From Daphnia carinata (taxonomy: Eukaryota > Arthropoda > Branchiopoda > Diplostraca > Daphniidae): a stretch of 64,000 bases of DNA. A model generated the notes under the pieces. It did no database searches. It was given only the letters and a program-made list of their open reading frames with translations, and was not told the DNA's origin. The stretch spans positions 558,001 through 622,000 of the forward strand of contig NC_081332.1 in NCBI RefSeq assembly GCF_022539665.2, in the 5' to 3' direction. A program made the translations under genes and the position numbers. Of the stretch, positions 1-12,818 are shown one piece after another (within the stretch, counting starts at the first letter, position 1; each line of letters starts with the position of its first letter).

Positions 1-3000
1 TTGTTGTCGACGAATTTTTTAAAGAGAAATCAGACTGGAGCCATCAGGTTAAATTTCCAAATTGTACAAAGAACAATCTTATTTTCAACAATACCCCAAT
101 CGTTATCGTCGATACTTTTAAAGTATTAATACCATTAAAGTCGATACGTCTAAGTTTTAAGATGAGCATGCCCATTTAACCAACGTTATTCGTCAATCAA
201 TACCGGACGTAAGGCCATGGATCTCCCATTTGTTGCTGGCGCTCTGCGCCTTGTTAGCGAGATCGCGTCGCCAGTTGTGGTAAAGAGATTCGTTAACATG
301 TACTTTATAAGGATTACAATTGGTTAACATCACCTCGTTCATCTAGAGAATTCCCAGAAATGTTGGTTATTTTAAAGCGATTATGGAAACTATAGTTGAC
401 ATCGTTGGATGCTCCAAAAAAGAGTTAAGGCAACTAGTTTTTAAAGGCCTTGACCAGGAAACAAGAAATAATAATAAAAATGAGAAAAAAAAGATAGACT
501 ATGTTGCTTGTTATGAAAGCTTTTAGTCGAAAAATAATTTGATGGGTGAGAAACTTGCGAGAAGTTATCTCGGGAAACGTCAGACATCAGCGTAAGCTTC
601 GAAAGTTTGATACAGGAACATGAATGCGTTCTAAACCCGTCACTTTGTTTTGAGACATACTTGTTTGTTTTGCAAACGATTCGTCCTTTTTTGAAAACTT
701 ATCGTCTTTCTCGTCAAATTTTAATGGCCGGTCGTGTTAAGGCTCATACATCTCGGTCTCTTAACAAAGGCTATCAACAAAGATCTTCGTATTTATATCA
801 CATTACCCTATCCTAAACGTACACCTTTGCTCGAAATGAAATCGTTTGCAGATCTCGCGTATTGAAACGTATAGATGAGCTAAATCGTACATCAAATAAG
901 CATTGTTTGTTAACTGTAGTAGTCAGGGGTAAGTCAGCCATAAACGGGAAAATGACCACCGTTGTTTCCTCAATTTCCGTATTCTCTGCGCGTCATATTG
1001 ACAACGTCAAATAGTATATACAAGCAGGAGAAACATTTACTATAGGTAACTTACGTTAGGTACCAATCCCTTCTTAACTTCCCTTGCAATAGAAGCGGTT
1101 CCTTCGTTAATCTTTCGTACGAAGAAAGATTGACAAAATATTAGTGTACGTCTACGCCCCAACAAAAGCGTTGCATAAGAATAGACGTTATAGAAGCTAC
1201 CAGATTATTATTTTTCGTCGTCTAATCTTCTTTCTTTACCTACGCTCTTTTCTTTTCACTCGCCCTCGTGTCTCGCTTGCCCTGCTGCCTCCTCCCTCTT
1301 AACCTTTCTTTTTGATTTCTTTTTTTCTGTTTTTTTTCTTTCTTTTATGCATTTTTTTAAGCACACAGTTGTGCCAGTCAATATTTGGCAAAGAGTGTTG
1401 TCATGACGACGTCTTTTTTTTGTGTGTGTGTGTGTGTTATTGTTGTTGAAGAAGAACAGTATTGTACATCGTAAAAAGTCGGATGAAGATGACTCGTTCG
1501 AGAGCGAACGAAGAAACTGGTTGGTTGCCATAGCGATTACATTTCCTCTCCGACTTTTCAGTCCGTCTTCCTATTGGTCCTTATGGCCCAGCGAGGGTGT
1601 TAACCTGTCTCCGTATTTTGCCTGCTAATAGTTATTGTTGATCGAAAAAAAAAATCTACAACAATGCGATTCAAGTCCATTCGCAGCAAAACGAGAGAAA
1701 GAGAAAAAAAAAAAGAAGAATTAAAAAAAAAAAGAAGAAAAAAAAAAGGAAAAGAAAACGACGACGGGTGTGTATTCAAGCATAAAGCAAGGCGTATAAG
1801 CCCTCAGAGCACGGCGTATGCTATAGAAAGATTCCGTGTTGGATTGAGACACTTGTCACGTCGTTGGACGTTACCAAAGATAACACAGAAAGCAATCAGA
1901 CTAAAGCATTTCCTTTTTTTTTTGGCATTTCACAGTTTTCACCATCGAGCTCGATCTCTTTCACTCAAACAACCTTTAACATTGGCTTCAAAACATTAGA
2001 AGGCGACAAAATAAACTTTAAAACAGGGTTTCAGTAAGCGGGTGTGTAATGATCATATGTGTGATTTCCGTAGACTGTCGTCAACACAACTCTAGCAGAC
2101 GTAACGAAAAATAAAAATAAAAGTGTTTAAAGTTTTGTCGATCAGACGGTCTATTGTTTCCTTCTATTCTAGCAAGTAAAAGGACCCGTAAAGATATACT
2201 CTCGCCGGAATGTTGAATATTCAAGACCTCGCTATATGCGGTGGCTAGTGTGATCGTGAAATTCAAATGCTAGGCACCAACACAGCCCGGAATAAATGGC
2301 ATTCGCAATATCTTTCGAGCATATTGATCGTAGATAACGAAGATCGAATTTGTCGCGCCCAATTGGAAAATCGACGTTAACAGAAACATCAAATATTCAA
2401 CTGGTAAGAATCATTCGTTGGCTGCGGGCGCACATCAACATCGATTTTTTGGGTGTGGGTTTTACATGGTGGGCCATATAAAAATAGAATTTATCGGCTT
2501 TCACACCGCCCCTAAATTAAACATGGCAAGTCTGAAGAAATCCAAATTAGAAAGACACAACTATATGGAAGTTAAACAAAAAATCCAATACCGTAGGTTG
2601 AGTGGAAAATACGTTGCAGCTGAATTGCTGGAAATAACTAAAAGGGATGTATATATACGTTTTTTTTTTTGCGGGGGGGGGGATGGTAGAATACCTTAAG
2701 CGCGGGCTTATACCATAAAAATCGTAGTTTTTCATTTCTTTTGTTTCTTAACCCTCCCATTTTTATCATTTCCTAAAACTTTGCACTTGGTTTTCTCTAC
2801 TCGTGACTATATAGGCCTGTATCGAATGTGACCCCGCAACAAGGCGCCGACTGTGTGGCCAAATAGATTCGACTTGCATATCCTTACAATAAGTATATAT
2901 TTTTCCCTGTATTTGTTTCGGCAAGTTTTGATTTCAAAACATTTCTCTGACTAGACGACGACATTTGTATCTAGTTGTTAGGATGCGATCGTTTTTCTTT

Positions 3001-6000
3001 ATTAATTTGGCCAATGTGTTTACTACAGCAAAAAAAGACGCATTTTTCCGGAGAAACGTACTCGGATGCCCTTTCTGGATAAGGGTGTGGGCGGTCGTTG
3101 TATCCACCAGCAGTAGGAAATAATGCATCAAAAAGTAATAATGCATCGTCTCGATTTGTTTGTGTTTAGTTGTACGATCTTTCGTCCTCTCGTAGTCTTT
3201 CTTTATCTCGTCAAGGATGCTGTCAAACTTGCTGAAATGAAGACGCTTCGGCAACGAAAATGTTGTGTATCTCGAATGAGCTCGCCCGTTTCTTTCGTGG
3301 ACGATGTATTGAATGCAAGCCAGCACACGTAGGCCTAAAAGTATAAGGCAACCAAATGCTTTTAAATTCTATGTATCATCGAACAGCAGGTTTCTCTTTC
3401 CCTTTTGTGCGGCCACTTGCTTTATTCCAAACCAGAATAGGCTAGCGGTAGGAGGTCCTTCTTCTGTATGCATACATACCTTGTTTTCCTTTTTCTTTGA
3501 AGTTTTTTTTCTTTTTTTTCCCTTTTTTTTTGTTTTTGTTTTTTGTTTCTTGTTTTTTTGTTTTTTTTCCTTGTTTTTTTTTCTTTGTTTTTTTCTGTTG
3601 TGTATTTATATCCAAGTTTGGATACGTTTATGTACACACCGATTTCGTCGTTCTTGGGTGTTGCGTTTTTCAAGAGGCAACACGAAAATGGATGTAAAGA
3701 AGTTCTCAAATATTCAATGTCCAACTCTGAATTTTAAAAGGATGGCTAAAATACAATAAAGTCATGGCAAGTGCGCCGGTGTTGTATAGCTTTATATCTA
3801 GCAACCGATAAGAGCAGTTGATCATTGGTAAAACTAAACTTCAACCTGTAATCCGTTAAAAATCGTTCAGATATTCGGCATCGTACAGAGTAGAAGGGAG
3901 TCCAGATTATGGAGAAACTCCATATTTCGAATTATTTTTCATTATAAGTTACGTTGAATGGTTAAAATTCTCGTATTTCTAGGCTGCACGATCGAGACGT
4001 TACAAGTTGAAAGACACTCATACAGTGTGAAGGCAGTTTTGTTCAGAGGTTTAGTCTACGTAGAATACTGAAGCTGTTGGACACCCGCAGACCATCAGAC
4101 GCTACCGACAACAGAAGTCCCGTAATTCGAGGAGTTGAAAACTTCAGAAGTTCAGATACCTTTTTCTTTCCTTCCTCTCTTTTTTCTTTTTTTTTTATTT
4201 CTCTCTCTCTTTTTCTGCTTCTTTCTAAATCGCAGCTTCGTGTCACTGTGGGAGTTCGCCTCGACTCCGTCGCCACAGGAGATCACGGGCGTCTTTATAC
4301 ATCTAGGCAGCTTCCTTTTTCTCCCCTCCAATGCTGCTGTTTCCCTGCAACGCAAACTTAACTATACCTTTACATGTTAAGATTTTTGTTTCTGATTTTT
4401 TTTTTTTTTTTTGATAGAAGATATTCTTCGATTAAGCGAACCAAAGACAAAACTGATGTTCAATTTTCCCCCTAAAAAATATTCGACTGGTAGCTTTCTT
4501 AACTCTTGTGTAAAACGAAGATTTTCTTTTCTGGATAGACGCTGAATGGCATCGGAAAAAAAAAACTTGGGTGTTGCCGCAGTTTGAAACATGACCGGTT
4601 CTCTCTAGTCTGAACTTTTTCGATTCTAAAACGAAAAAAAAGGAAAAAATTTCATTCTTTATGACGGCTATATTTCCAGATATATTCACGAGTGCTTCTG
4701 ACGCTCACGTGGACTACTGATTTACTTTATTTCTTTCTTTTTTTTCTGACTGATTTTCAGTCTTTCTTTTTTTTTTTTATCTAAGGTTTGTTTTGCCTCA
4801 GCAGCGTTACTAGTTTTGAGAGCTCTGACTTTGCTACGCGGACGTCGTGAACGGATGCAGTGAACAACGACATTACGTATAGACGAAAGAGCACCCGTGG
4901 CTATTTATTCATGTTCAAATTGCTTGTATAAGTACATCGCACACACACATACACACACACGCATCCCCCCCACGCAAAGTGAGAATTGGAACGGCTAACG
5001 AAATTGTCCTTGCTCGCTCTGGCTTGTCGTTTGGATAGGAAGTTATTTACCCGTGTGCCCCTCAAATCTAACGCAAAACTGGATAATCTCGTTGAGCCTT
5101 TTAGTCGACTAGGTGAGGGCGCCATATTGTAATTCTCTTATCAAAACTCAACGTCATAATGATATTTGCATGAAGGGCTGTTGTAGAGGAAACAGTTGTG
5201 ATGCTTGGCAATGGTAATCATGCGGACCAGCCATTGCTCGTCAAGCCCGGACCTTTTTGCGAGACTGTCTCCCCTTTGGCCATCAACGCGCTCGCCAACT
5301 TCGTTATACCTGTGATTTGAAATTCTCGACTCTCTTCGCCTTTCTGCTGTCTGTCCATAAGTCAGTCAACTGCGAAGGAAGACGGACAGAATAACAAGTC
5401 ATTTGCATAATAGAACGTGAAGCCGTACACGTGTTTCAAATACGCTTCATCCATTTCTCTTTTTTCGGGATTTTTTTTTTTCTCTATTTTTGATTTTGAT
5501 TTCTTTTTTTCCTCCCTGCGATTTGTGTGTGAAATGTGTGGGTTGATGTTTTTTTTGTTATTCCTCAAAATGTGTCAAAGATTCATAAGAACCCGTGTCA
5601 CCGAACCTCTCCTGTATTAGGATGGCTCTGATTTGACAGCCACGCTCTTCAAGGAGGAGAACTTTTTGATCATGAGGGTTTACTTGGTTCTTCTTTTTTT
5701 TTTTTTTTTTCTCAACTCGTCCTGATAGCTTTCCGTTTTTCCAGTACTCGGGGTTCCGCTTTTAAGATTTATATAACTGTTATTTTCGGCACTTTACAAC
5801 AGAGGAAGAGGGAGTGAGAGAGTCGGTCCGGTCCGTGACGGTCGGCCTTTTCTCTTAAAGAAGGGGGAAAAAAAAACCTGTCCTAGTTTGTAAGTCAGAA
5901 ACAAAGAAAAAAAAAAAGGAAAAACGAAACAAACTAGCGAGTTCAGTTCCTAAAAGATATATTGGTTAGCGGTGATTGTGGGTCAGAGGTTAGAAAAGAA

Positions 6001-8240
6001 AAAGAAAAGAAAAAGAAAAAAAAGGAGTCGCTTCCCATCTGCTGACCATCAACAGATGCTTACCGAAATTGCAGGATCTATGGACGCGAGGTACTCCTTC
6101 AAAAATGACTAAATATACGCAACACTCGATACACTATCATTCGAAATCTTAGATTTCTTTCCTGTTGCCTACATTTGATGGTGGGCATGCCTCACATGGG
6201 TCTATTTCCTCGTTATGTTCCGGTCTTCATTCAAACCGTTATTTCATATCATTTCGACGCGATGTCGATACAAACCACGTATAGACTCAGATTCGCCTGA
6301 TGCAGTTGTCCCGACTTGCGTTCTCTACGGCAACAACATGTAGGCAAGGGCTGTCGTTGGAGGAAACAAAAGGGGGTGGTAAACATCGAGGAACCTTCGA
6401 TGTTTGGAAGTTGCCTGTGTGTGTGTTGGAGGGAAGAAAAAAAAATCTACACAAGGTTGTAGCACATAAAAAAGTGAGCCAAGGGTCCATTAATCACCGG
6501 CAGTGATGGCCTTTGAGTCCATAGCGACCAGGCAAGTCGGCACTCAGTGGGAAACCATTTCTTGACCCACTCGTCGACCGATATACTGAAGGGGAGAAAA
6601 AAAAAGTTCATTTTTATACCTTTCTCCCCCCATTTTTTTTTTTTTTTTTTTTGAAAAACCCCTCCTTTTGGGTTCACCCGACATCTCCTTGCGATCGCTG
6701 TGAAATACAAAAACGAAAAGAACGGGGCACTTATTCATGCTTACACTGAAGTGACGAAAGCTATCAGCCAAATTCGTGTCAACATCTACTAACGAGTACA
6801 CGAAAAGGGACAACAAAGAAATGTATGAAAATGTCACGTTAGAATTGCAAGAAAAGGCCATTTTCCCATACTGTGTACGTCTGACGACCTATCGAGAGCG
6901 GATTTGCTAGAATAGGGAATGAAAAATTGCATTTCATGTCCACGTAACAGAAGCGACTATAGTTCGGTCTTCTTCTACGTCTACGAACAGAGCACCACCC
7001 ACTTTGTCCATAGTATCAACTGTCATCTTTCATGATTGTCTGCTTTTTAAGTCTGTTAAAAATAGCATGAGAATGGTTGCACGGTTCCTCGGAAAAGATC
7101 GTCGGCGAAGCTAATCATCCACCCGGGCAATCGAAACGAATTCATCTCTCTTCCATGCTGCACAGCCCCCTGTGCGAATGGTTGCTGCTCCTCTGTACGT
7201 ATATATATACAAGAGCGCAACTACAGAGGAAGGATGTGAGGTGGAGGGGAAGAGAGGATTGCAGCCATAACATGGGAGGAGGGAGATTGTGGGTGAGCTT
7301 ATTACGAATCGCCGGGCTGGAAAATCGTTATCGGTCTCCACAAATCGCTCAGGGTGCCACCCCTCCCTTGCAACAGCACGCATCACGCAGCACACAAACA
7401 CATCAACTTTTCCCTTTTCCTTTTTTTTTTTCTTTTTTCTTTTTTCTTTTTTTTTTTTTGTGACTTGACTGCTGTTTCACTAGACACTATCTACACGCCC
7501 GATCTCTTTTTTTTCTCTCTCTTTCTCTTTGATTTACTAGATCTTCACAGTGTATCACGAAACTTTTAGTAACACTTCTTTTCCCCTTCGCTTTAAATGG
7601 GTGGAACGGAAACAAAAAAAAAAAGGTGTAAACTTTGTTTTTGCAGTGATACATTTTTTTTTGAACTCTTTGTTATATATGGCGAAGGCTTCACGTTTTC
7701 AACTTGTTCACGCGGCTCCATCAGCTGTACAAGCCTGGAGTTTTCGTGACTTTCGCTCCTAAGATATTTTCACACAACTCATAGATTAGGCAATTATGGC
7801 TGGCGATAAGGTGGGCATTGTTGCTCTAGAGAACTGGACGACGTCTATTGTGTGCAGTCTATTTCAAAGTCTTTCTGATGTCTTTTACCCATTCGTGAAG
7901 GTCAAATTGTGTCTTTGGGCAGCGTCTCCTCGATGTGTCTTTTTTTTCCTTCCTTTTATTTTTTTGGCCTCTCATCTTCCCCAATCGATATCAAACCGAA
8001 AACTTGCCCAAATCGCGTTTTGCGGTTGCCTTCCTTCGTAGATTGAGTTTTGGAACCCTATTACATACGTGATTTTTCCGCTTCCACATCCCACTCTCAT
8101 CTTACAGATGGAGCATCACCAATCCAAAAATATCTAATAACAGTTGCCAGGAAAAGACGCATTTGCGTTAACCTTAAAATGATTCGAGGAAAAAAAGTTG
8201 GCATTTGATTTCTTATGCTTTTTACCATCTCAGTCCACCT
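1..8240. other. Intergenic DNA 3' of Lim1, left part, no gene supported
   Basis: All open frames here are short, overlap on both strands, or are built from homopolymer tracts. Conspicuous tracts are a purine run at 1690-1755, a pyrimidine run at 3480-3600, T/C-rich DNA at 4160-4215, A-runs at 5865-6025, T-run 6630-6652 and T/C-rich DNA at 7410-7460. No RNA gene, transposon end or long repeat is recognisable. Confidence 0.6.
3480..3600. repeat. Polypyrimidine/T-rich tract
   Basis: Runs of T broken by single C or G extend for about 120 bases. Phenylalanine-rich open frames on the plus strand and lysine-rich ones on the minus strand are by-products of this composition. Confidence 0.95.
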
Positions 8241-8600
8241 TTAATAAGACATCACACATAGTTTAATTAGAAATCAACTCAGTTGTTTGAACAATGTGAC
8301 ATCTGATTTGACATGATTGGGGACGAAATGGATCGATCTGTGGCCTCATCATATCATGTGCCAAAGAATGCCGTTTAATTTGAAATTGTCACCTAGTTAT
8401 GCTAATTTCATGTGTCAAAAATACTGCGTATGCATCATAGGGCGCTACCAAAATGCAAGTTACGCATTGCTGTAAATGATCGAACCTTGCGGGCATATTT
8501 GTCAATTTGCTCGTCATGGAAGATATTCGTTGAGTGAGTTTGAGGTGGCGATTGCATTAAACCGACCCCACTGCCATAAAAATAATATTAGAATTGTACG
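8241..8600. promoter_or_regulatory. Candidate regulatory stretch with homeodomain and octamer-like sites
   Basis: Unlike its surroundings this block lacks homopolymer runs. It contains TTTAATTAG, TTTAATTTG, an octamer-like ATGCTAATTT and a TGCATTAAAC within about 300 bases. Clustered TAAT-type sites near a homeobox gene would fit an enhancer. Such sites also occur by chance in AT-rich DNA, so this is a suggestion only. Confidence 0.2.
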
Positions 8601-11174
8601 CAGAAGATAATCCGTCTAAAGCCTAGCTAACACAAGAACGCAGCCTTGCTTTAAAAAATTGTAAAAAGCTATGAAACGTGTTAAGGACTTTTAGAACTTC
8701 GAGTTCACACCTTCCTTTTTGTGTTAGATAAACTTTTTAATGATTTTTTGTTGTTGTGTTTTATTTAGGGTCTTTAAAACAGCAATATATATATACCATA
8801 TTTATATATCTTAAAACCTCCGTCAAGCTTAAATATCCCACGTTTTTTTTTTTAGTATTTAGCAAATGAGAACAAACAAATTTTCAATGAAAGAAGATTT
8901 GCTAATAAAACAGAGCTTATTTCGCGCTGTGTTTTGTTGTGCAATTTCCGACATTTTGTGGTGTGAACGAAAGCAAAAAAAGGTTACATTTTCCCGTCAT
9001 TTTTCTTTTCAGATTTTTAAAGAGTTTTTTCTTGCTTTTAAACAACGTCTTAGTGTGTAAACTAGTCTCCAAAAAGATGTTGTAAAAAATAAGGTAAAAG
9101 GAAAAAAAAAAGGAAAACTACGTAACAATTACACATGAGGGGCTAACATAACATTGAACAATCGTTTGTGATTTCCCGATCTGAAATTCGTAACAGTTGG
9201 TGGCATTTTATATGAGAGCACTTGTTCACTGCACTCCAGGGACTATTCCTCTTGTTCATGTTGATTGATCTTTTTCATGTCCCCTCATCTTTCTATCACT
9301 GCCGGTTCTGCACCATATAGGGTTGTGGTGGTGGGGGGGCGCGGTGGTAAAGCATTTCTCAGTTTCTCTCCACCCCCTCGAAAACAGGACGATTTGTATG
9401 TTACACCATACATATATGTATATACATGGGTGGGTTAACACCCATAAAAAAGTAACGACGCATCACCCGTTCTAAGGGAAATATATACAGTGTTACAAAG
9501 GTCATCGCTTTTCCTTCCAAGTACTTTCTAAAAAAAATTATTATTTTCCTTTTTTTTTTTTTGTGTGATTTCTTTTTCTCGTCAGAGTAAGTTTAATTAG
9601 TGATTTCAAACGAATGACAAAAACAATGAATGCGACTTGATTGAACAATTTTTGCAAGTCGAATTCAAGCGACTGTTGAACCGCAATCTGGCGCTACTCC
9701 TGGATTTCGAAGCGGGTAAAACAGCGATCGCAGCGAAATAAGTATTTTAATTGAAGTTTGGCTAGAAAAACAAATGTGCGCACACCAGCCAATGAAGTTA
9801 TTTTAATTGCCTGCTACAGATAAATTTGCGATCTTCTTGGTTTAACGTCGTCACCCACGCGCGCGTGCAAAACAAAAACGCAAACAAAAACGGTGATGAG
9901 AATAAACGCGGATAGTCGATAAACGTAGCTTATATAAGAAAATCGTTGTTTTGGCAATCAGACATAATATTATCGGTCGATTTATTTCCTGCCAAAATGA
10001 GGTTTAGTTCATCAGCGGGACGTAAATAGCAATTTCCCGATAGAAGACACGTTTACAAGCACTGGCTGGCATTGTACAGACATATAGTCTATATCCCTAA
10101 TGTCAATTTCCTACGGCCGGCCTCTACATCAATAGCGCACAACAAAAGGAAGCAGGAAGTAGAACATGGGGCAATAATGCCGTTTACGTTCACCCTTAGT
10201 TTTGGGGCAACGCATTGGCCGTTGTAGACACAATCGTTTCGTTTCCTCATCCGCCGTTCCGCTTGAACTATCGATGACCACCGCGCAGCTAGCGCTCGAA
10301 ACCAAATCGGAAAACAATCACTCTGCTTTGATGGATGTTGCAAACAGCATCTTGGCGAGGTCAAAACGACAACTATATTACAAAGGTTGTTATGTAAATT
10401 TGATCAATCAAAAAAAGTTTTATACGTAGAGGTGGGAAACGGGGCCCTTCTTTCGTTTTGTTGTTCCTAAAAATCTCTCGGTTAAAAGAGAACAAAGTGA
10501 TAATAAAAGATGGCGTAAGATTATTGGCGAAGGCAGGTACCCAAAAAAGAAAACGAGGAGGTGGAGAAGAAGAAAAAATAAATAAAGAGAAAAAAAAAAG
10601 GAAAAAAAGAAGAAGAAGAAAAAAAAGAAGGAAAGTGCTGAGGCTTTGGGATCCGATGGGGCCGAGGGTTTTTCGAGACTCTAAGGAGAGGAGTAAATGA
10701 GTTGGTGCGAAGCGTCTCATTATGGGAGGCCATCACCGTCAGCTTTGGTCGGGACCATAAGGACACAATTTATGTTCTTTTTTACACCCTCCGACAAAAA
10801 AACCGGTTTCAGGGTTCTCTCCAAAACTTTGCTGCTTCATAAAACATTTTTCATTCTTTTATTTTTAGAACGCAGAAGCAAGAGGAGGAGAAGGTAATAC
10901 AGCCCAAGTGTTCTTTTGGCCTTTTTTCTTCTTCATTTTCATTTTTAACGCTGTAGGTTACAACTTACAACGCGTTCCGTCCAATTCGTTTAGTTCTCGA
11001 GCCGCTTGTTTTTCTTTTCTTTCCCGACTCTTCTTCCCTTTTGTTTTATTTCATTTTGTTTTGTTTTTTTCTTTCTTCTTTTTTTTTGTGTGTGTTTCCT
11101 GAGCCCTTTCTTTTAACTTTGTAATATTCTTGTTAAATACTCCTCCCTACAAGTTGATATCTCTCTAGTTGATT

Positions 11175-11176
<2 letters not shown>

Positions 11177-11233
<57 letters not shown>

Positions 11234-11234
11234 C
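11177..11234. repeat. (CA)n microsatellite
   Basis: About 28 nearly uninterrupted CA units occur, with one CG interruption near 11227. The cysteine/valine-repeat open frame over it on the minus strand is spurious. Confidence 0.97.
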
Positions 11235-12772
11235 GGCTGAACTGTAGCCATAATCTGGATTTTCGGTATAAATCACGCGCTCAGCAGACCGACCAACCAT
11301 CGGTTCAACCCTCAAATGTGAGTGTTAAGATAAGGGGGAGCAAAGTTGGTTAAAAACTGCCAAAAAATCTAATAACAAATTAGCGTTGGCTATATTCGTA
11401 AAAAGACGAATATGACATACGCAAATGATGCGAAACGGAAGGCTCGCAGCTGACCCATTTAGGTGCGGACAAATTTTAACTATGAAAAAAAGAAAAAATG
11501 AAGTCAAACGTGCTTTTGCCTCATGTAGCTGTCGCTGCTGATGGCCCTAAAATAAAGGTCCTTTTAACGAACATGGCTCGGTCATTTTTGCTGGTGTTGT
11601 TGAATCATTTCTTATGGTCGTCGTCAGGTCAAGACTACCAGTTTCATTTCAGGTTTGAAACAAAGATCCCATATCTCACTCTTTACTTCGGGTAAGAGTC
11701 GCAACAGCCTGACAGTTGAGTTGTATTTTACAACTCAACGTTTTACTTGGTTGAGTTCGAAAAAAAAGCTTATCCCGCACAAGTCGAACATGGCTTTTGA
11801 AAATGCTTCAATTAACAATACTTGCCAGCAACCAATCAGTTGGTACTCGAGCCCACTCTTTATTGCGTTGCGTTCTGTGTTATTTCGAAATGCATAATAT
11901 CACATAATTTATTTGAAACTATTGTTTGAATGGTTTCGTTATCCGACAGATGAAGTGTCAAGAGTTAAAAAGGAAATACCACAAAAGTGATGAGAAATAT
12001 TTTCAGGTGTTCGCATCGCCAAGCTATGCCAAATAAAATGAAGGAAACTTCAAAAAATATATACTGTATAACCAATACAGTACATGGTTAACTGCTTTCG
12101 AGCGATCATGCGCTTTGGCAATCATGCAAAATCAACAAATCGTTTGATCAACAAACGCAATTACAGTAGTGAAGTTTTTGAATGTTGGTTTTCAGGCTGC
12201 TTGTCAGAGTTGTCAGGCACACGACAGCCATTTCATTTCCCTGTATTTCTGTAACTGACTTTTAATTTAGAGCAATTCGTAGTTAGGTCTAGTCGACTAT
12301 TTATAGGTTGGCCAGTTGGCAGTTCGGCTGAAGATTGATAGAAACGGTTGATGTTAGATATGAAACTACTCAACTCTCAAGTCTTAACTGAAAGTTGATC
12401 GAAATAAATCATAGAAAAAAAAAAAAGGAAGAAAAGAATAAATGGGCAAGTTGACTGGAGGAGACCGTTGAACGAATGTAGTGCGAGACTAACCGTTTTG
12501 TATATCCATGGTGATTTCAAGTACATTACGCGGTGAAAAGAAGCGAACGTAGAACGTAACTTACTGCAGAGTCTACCCCCATTGGCCGAAGGATGGATCT
12601 TGTTGTAATACTTCGGAGGAGGGCTGGATGATGGAGTTTTGGTGGTGACAGATCATGTCACGTCAATGGCTAGTCCTCCTCCCCAGGGGTACCTACCTCA
12701 TTTCCCCGACTAAATCGAATCGGACGTGGCTAAGATTGCATGAGAGCAGCAACCTATACATGTAGTGGGGAT

Positions 12773-12818
12773 TTGTGTGTGTGTCTGTGTGTCTGTGTGT
12801 GTGTATGCGTGTGTGTAT
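12773..12818. repeat. (GT)n imperfect microsatellite
   Basis: GT units are interrupted by CT, AT and GC dinucleotides; the run is purely simple sequence. Confidence 0.95.

Noticed and set aside
3313-3759. A 148-codon plus-strand open frame
   Set aside because: Its core is a polypyrimidine tract translated as Phe runs; overlapping frames on both strands are equally open, so it reflects low complexity.
7077-7463. A 128-codon open frame
   Set aside because: No motif, odd composition and a T-run end; no splice or family support.
10373-10720. A 115-codon minus-strand open frame with hydrophobic stretch
   Set aside because: It is the complement of a GAA/AAG-rich tract; the apparent membrane segment is an artefact.
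11133-11315. Cys/Val repeat protein
   Set aside because: It is the translation of the CA microsatellite.
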